NCBI GenBank assembly: GCA_003531345.1
Contig: DQGZ01000007.1
Coordinates: 1 to 5,553, forward strand
Direction: 5' to 3'
Length of the DNA: 5,553 nt
Source: Alphaproteobacteria bacterium
GTDB taxonomy: Bacteria; Pseudomonadota; Alphaproteobacteria; Rickettsiales; UBA8987
The notes below the pieces were generated by a model. It saw nothing but the letters and a program-made list of their open reading frames with translations. It made no database searches and had not been told where the DNA came from. Every line of letters starts with the position of its first letter. Positions within the stretch are counted from its first letter, which is position 1. The position numbers and the translations under genes were made by a program. This document shows positions 1-2,612 of this stretch, piece by piece.

Positions 1-214
1 TGGAAAACCTGTTTGGAGAGTTATAGAGAAGCTTGCAGACCTCTTTATATCTGTAAGCAGTTGCTTGCGAATTTTTTTCATCTTCAAACCCTTTAAGCTC
101 AGCAAAACTTACTTTTTTCAGGTTAAAGCCTTTTTCCTGCACCGCAACAGGAAGTTGAGGCTCCACACAAGATGCAAGACCTAATAAAAGTAAAAGGGAA
201 ATATATTTTTTCAT
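1..214 (-). CDS. mltA: Probable MltA-type lytic transglycosylase lipoprotein, N-terminal part (cut by window edge)
   Basis: Only the first 71 codons are present; the gene runs off the left edge. The product starts MKKYISLLLLLGLASC: a basic tip, a leucine-rich core and a lipobox (L-A-S-C) with Cys16 as the lipid-modified residue, so it should be an envelope lipoprotein. The mature part contains VSFAELKGFEDE followed about 15 residues later by YKEVCKLL. This fits the MltA N-terminal pattern of a 'F-x-x-L-x-G-W' segment followed by a cysteine-containing helix, here with Phe in place of Trp. MltA cleaves peptidoglycan glycan strands to form 1,6-anhydro-muropeptides. The start lies 28 bp beyond the timA stop, so the two are probably co-transcribed, and timA-mltA adjacency is common in alphaproteobacteria. 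No clear Shine-Dalgarno motif precedes the ATG. The lipoprotein call is firm. The MltA call rests on a short segment plus context, and the catalytic domain is not visible. Confidence 0.65.
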   Translation of the reverse strand, partial: MKKYISLLLLLGLASCVEPQLPVAVQEKGFNLKKVSFAELKGFEDEKNSQATAYRYKEVCKLLYNSPNRFS

Positions 215-242
215 TTTTGGAAGATTAGAATTAGATAATGAT

Positions 243-938
243 TTAGATATTAGTTATTACCCAATTAGGATTAGAAGACCTGATATTTCTTTCAAACTCC
301 CATTCATCATCAACAATATCTATTGCCGATGTGCTTCCATTGACAACATTACCCATTTCGTCCTTGGTAAAGTTTATCTGCTCAGACTGAATTTTAAGTG
401 CAATTCTGGCTATATTGCCTAGAATTATTGCTTTTGAAACTCCTGTTATTTTAACGGAAACCAAAGATATATTATCTTTCTGGCTCATTTTAAAGAAGCC
501 TTCAAGCCTGTTGATAAAAGTTGAGTACAGGCTTTCATTGAGCAGCATTTTCAGTGTTGCACGATCATTTTCGGAATAAGCCTTCAAAACCATTTCAAAA
601 GCTGACTTTGCACCTTCCAAAAATTGCTGAATATTAAAAATAGTATCTTTCTGTGCGATTTCAATAACACCACTCTTTACCGCCTCATTAGAAAAAATTA
701 CACCATCATAAGGGTCTTTTTCATGCTCAACAGCAGTTTTGTGATCGCTATTTTTTTCAGGAATGACCCTTTTATCCAAACTTTTTGCTGGCTCAGGAAA
801 ACTTGGCTTTGCACCGAAGCTTTTCAGGCGCTCAATATCTTCGTCATTTTCTTTCTTTCCCAAGATAGAGAAAAACTTGAAAGCCAGAAATAGACCTATG
901 ATAATAAAAAAAATTATATCTCCGTAACCTATTGGCAT
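243..938 (-). CDS. timA: Tim44-like domain protein (TimA family), membrane anchored
   Basis: This 231-residue protein has one N-terminal membrane segment (about residues 7-24, IIFFIIIGLFLAF) followed by a charged linker (25-95) rich in Lys, Glu and Asp. A C-terminal Tim44-like domain covers about 98-231. Family signatures are FNIQQFLEGAKSAFEMVLKAY (about 101-121), the short DRATLKMLL helix, DEMGNVVNG (193-201) and the closing W-x-F-E-R-x-x-x-S-x-x-P-N-W pattern (213-226). Length and layout match alphaproteobacterial TimA proteins, relatives of the mitochondrial import motor component Tim44. In bacteria the role is poorly defined; an inner-membrane or envelope-associated function is inferred. 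The ATG at 936-938 gives the expected short periplasm/membrane start. No strong ribosome-binding site is visible; a GGAG lies too far upstream. It is transcribed away from pgsA and is probably co-transcribed with the lipoprotein gene 28 bp downstream. Confidence 0.9.
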   Translation of the reverse strand: MPIGYGDIIFFIIIGLFLAFKFFSILGKKENDEDIERLKSFGAKPSFPEPAKSLDKRVIPEKNSDHKTAVEHEKDPYDGVIFSNEAVKSGVIEIAQKDTIFNIQQFLEGAKSAFEMVLKAYSENDRATLKMLLNESLYSTFINRLEGFFKMSQKDNISLVSVKITGVSKAIILGNIARIALKIQSEQINFTKDEMGNVVNGSTSAIDIVDDEWEFERNIRSSNPNWVITNI

Positions 939-1011
939 TTTTAAAATTTTTGTTTAATTTGCTCCATGTTTGCCTTATATAGGTTAAACTCAAAAAAAAT
1001 CCACTAGAATA
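939..1011. promoter_or_regulatory. Divergent timA / pgsA intergenic region with a possible AT-rich promoter core
   Basis: This 73-bp gap must carry the start signals for both divergent units if each is transcribed from its own promoter. It is strongly AT-rich. The best core-like string is TTATATA at 975-981, which could serve as a -10 element for pgsA with TTGTTT at 950-955 as a poorly spaced -35 (19 bp). On the minus strand the same stretch reads TATATAAGG and could serve timA, but no good -35 hexamer lies at 16-18 bp. No operator-like palindrome or riboswitch-like structure stands out. The region call is positional; the individual boxes are weak guesses. Confidence 0.35.
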
Positions 1012-1578
1012 ATGACCTTTTTCAAGGAAAATTTGCCGAACTATCTTACGTTAGCACGCATTTTAGCTGTACCATTTTTGGTTATTTTCTATTTCCTTGA
1101 ATCAGGGAATAAATACATAACCTGCGGACTATTTATTGTTGCCTGTATAACCGACCTTCTTGATGGTTACTTTTCAAGAAAGTGGGGGGTAACCAGTAAA
1201 TTTGGCGCATTAATGGACCCAATAGCTGACAAGCTCCTGGTAGTGACAGCACTTGCCTTACTCATCTCTACTAATAACACACATATAATTCCCGCTATTG
1301 GCATTATGTGCAGGGAAATATTTATTTCTGGATTAAGGGATTTCATAGCAAAAAACTCAGAAGACATGCCCGTAACTAGATTATCAAAATGGAAAACCGC
1401 CGCACAGATGACCTCAATCTCAATTCTCCTCCTTATACCTGAATACGAGGTTCAAATGTCTTTCCTTATTAAATCCTTATTTTATACTGGATATATAATG
1501 TTATGGGCAGCTTTTTTAGTTACTGTTTACACAGGTTACAGATATTATATCACCGCTAAGGAGAAAGAACTGATATGA
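1012..1578 (+). CDS. pgsA: CDP-diacylglycerol-glycerol-3-phosphate 3-phosphatidyltransferase
   Basis: The product is an inner-membrane enzyme that joins CDP-diacylglycerol and glycerol-3-phosphate to make phosphatidylglycerol-phosphate, the committed step to phosphatidylglycerol and cardiolipin. The 188-residue length is typical. The CDP-alcohol phosphatidyltransferase motif is complete at residues 48-73: D48-L-L-D51-G52, R56, G65, D69 and D73, with four acidic residues that coordinate metal. One position usually Ala (residue 55) is Ser. The N-terminal NLPNYLTLARIL (7-18) and the REIFISGLRDF segment (101-111) are PgsA hallmarks that separate it from other CDP-alcohol transferases. Hydrophobic segments lie near 14-28, 36-48, 75-86, 131-142 and 158-173. 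The ATG at 1012 puts NLPN at the usual position, but no strong Shine-Dalgarno precedes it. The stop overlaps the start of the next gene (ATGA at 1575-1578), so the two are translationally coupled. Confidence 0.93.
   Translation: MTFFKENLPNYLTLARILAVPFLVIFYFLESGNKYITCGLFIVACITDLLDGYFSRKWGVTSKFGALMDPIADKLLVVTALALLISTNNTHIIPAIGIMCREIFISGLRDFIAKNSEDMPVTRLSKWKTAAQMTSISILLLIPEYEVQMSFLIKSLFYTGYIMLWAAFLVTVYTGYRYYITAKEKELI
1558..1563 (+). promoter_or_regulatory. Ribosome binding site for the yejE-like gene
   Basis: AAGGAG lies within the last codons of pgsA, 11 bases before the ATG at 1575. It is the clearest Shine-Dalgarno match of the plus-strand starts in this window. It supports the overlapping ATGA start for the permease gene rather than a downstream one. 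Confidence 0.6.
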
Positions 1579-2594
1579 TATCAGAGATCAATAAATCCAG
1601 AATAAATGCATTCAAAGCAAATAAACGTGGCTATTATTCTTTTTTAATTTTTTCCCTTCTGTTTATCATATCTCTTTTTGCAGAGTTTATTGCCAATGAC
1701 AAACCTGCAATGATAGTTTATAAAGATAATTATTACTTCCCCGTTTTTAAAGCTTACCCTGAAACTGAGTTTGGTGGCATATTTGAAACTGAAACAGATT
1801 ATCGGGACAATTTCGTTCAGGATGAAATTTTAAGGAGTGGCGGAAAGATTTTCTGGCCATTGATCGAATTCAGGTTTGATACAATAAATTTTGAACTACA
1901 GGAAGAGCACCCTGCTCCACCAAACTCACAAAACCTACTCGGCACTGATGATAGGGGGCGTGATGTACTGGCACGTATAATATATGGCTTTCGTATTTCT
2001 GTTTTCTTCGGGTTGATTTTAACTGTGGTCAGCTCAGTCATAGGCATCATTGCAGGCGTGATACAAGGCTATTATGGCGGCATAATTGATCTTACCTTCC
2101 AGCGTTTTATTGAGATATGGGATTCCATCCCTACCCTCTTCCTGCTAATAATTTTGGCCTCAATAATTGAACCAACCTTCTGGATATTGCTTTGCTTCCT
2201 GCTGCTTTTTTCATGGATGAGACTGGTTGGTGTTGTACGTGCTGAGGTTCTAAAGGTTCGTAATTTTGACTATGTTCAGGCGGCAAAAGCATTGGGGGTA
2301 AGTGAAAGAAAAATAATGCTCAAACATATTCTGCCTAATTCACTGGTTGCTGTTATTACCTTTATGCCCTTTGTTCTAAGCGGCTCTATAATCACCCTCA
2401 CTGCGTTGGATTTCCTTGGGTTTGGCTTGCCTTCCGGCTACCCATCGCTAGGTGAAATACTCTCTCAGGGTAAAGCAAACCTACAGGCTCCGTGGCTTGG
2501 CATTACTGGTTTCGTTGTGCTTTCAGTTATGCTTTCATTGTTGATTTTTATCGGTGAAGCCGCTAGAGACGCCCTGTCACCTTATAAAAAATGA
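1575..2594 (+). CDS. yejE: ABC transporter permease, YejE-like (oligopeptide / microcin C type)
   Basis: This 339-residue inner-membrane permease belongs to the dipeptide/oligopeptide (DppC/OppC) superfamily. An N-terminal segment (about 20-40) crosses the membrane. It is followed by an extracytoplasmic stretch (about 41-115) with FGGIFETETDYRD and FWPLIEFRFDTINF, which is characteristic of YejE and absent from ordinary DppC. Then comes the conserved LLGTDDRGRDVLARIIYGFRIS entry to the BPD_transp_1 domain, with further hydrophobic segments near 142-166, 186-222, 256-278 and 308-328. The ATPase-contacting EAA loop is intact at 235-255 (QAAKALGVSERKIMLKHILPN, with the central Gly at 241). In known systems YejE pairs with permease YejB, ATPase YejF and binding protein YejA. 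None of these is adjacent here: pgsA lies upstream and valS downstream. Partners must be encoded elsewhere or be lost. The start overlaps the pgsA stop and has a good ribosome binding site. Confidence 0.88.
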   Translation: MISEINKSRINAFKANKRGYYSFLIFSLLFIISLFAEFIANDKPAMIVYKDNYYFPVFKAYPETEFGGIFETETDYRDNFVQDEILRSGGKIFWPLIEFRFDTINFELQEEHPAPPNSQNLLGTDDRGRDVLARIIYGFRISVFFGLILTVVSSVIGIIAGVIQGYYGGIIDLTFQRFIEIWDSIPTLFLLIILASIIEPTFWILLCFLLLFSWMRLVGVVRAEVLKVRNFDYVQAAKALGVSERKIMLKHILPNSLVAVITFMPFVLSGSIITLTALDFLGFGLPSGYPSLGEILSQGKANLQAPWLGITGFVVLSVMLSLLIFIGEAARDALSPYKK

Positions 2595-2612
2595 TATAGC
2601 ACGAGTTTGATA

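Noticed and set aside
624..893. Plus-strand open frame of 89 codons
   Set aside because: It lies antisense within timA, has no family resemblance or ribosome site, and is a shadow of the real gene.
2595..2612. T-box or other leader regulating valS
   Set aside because: Only 18 bp separate the yejE stop from the valS start, which leaves no room for a leader structure.
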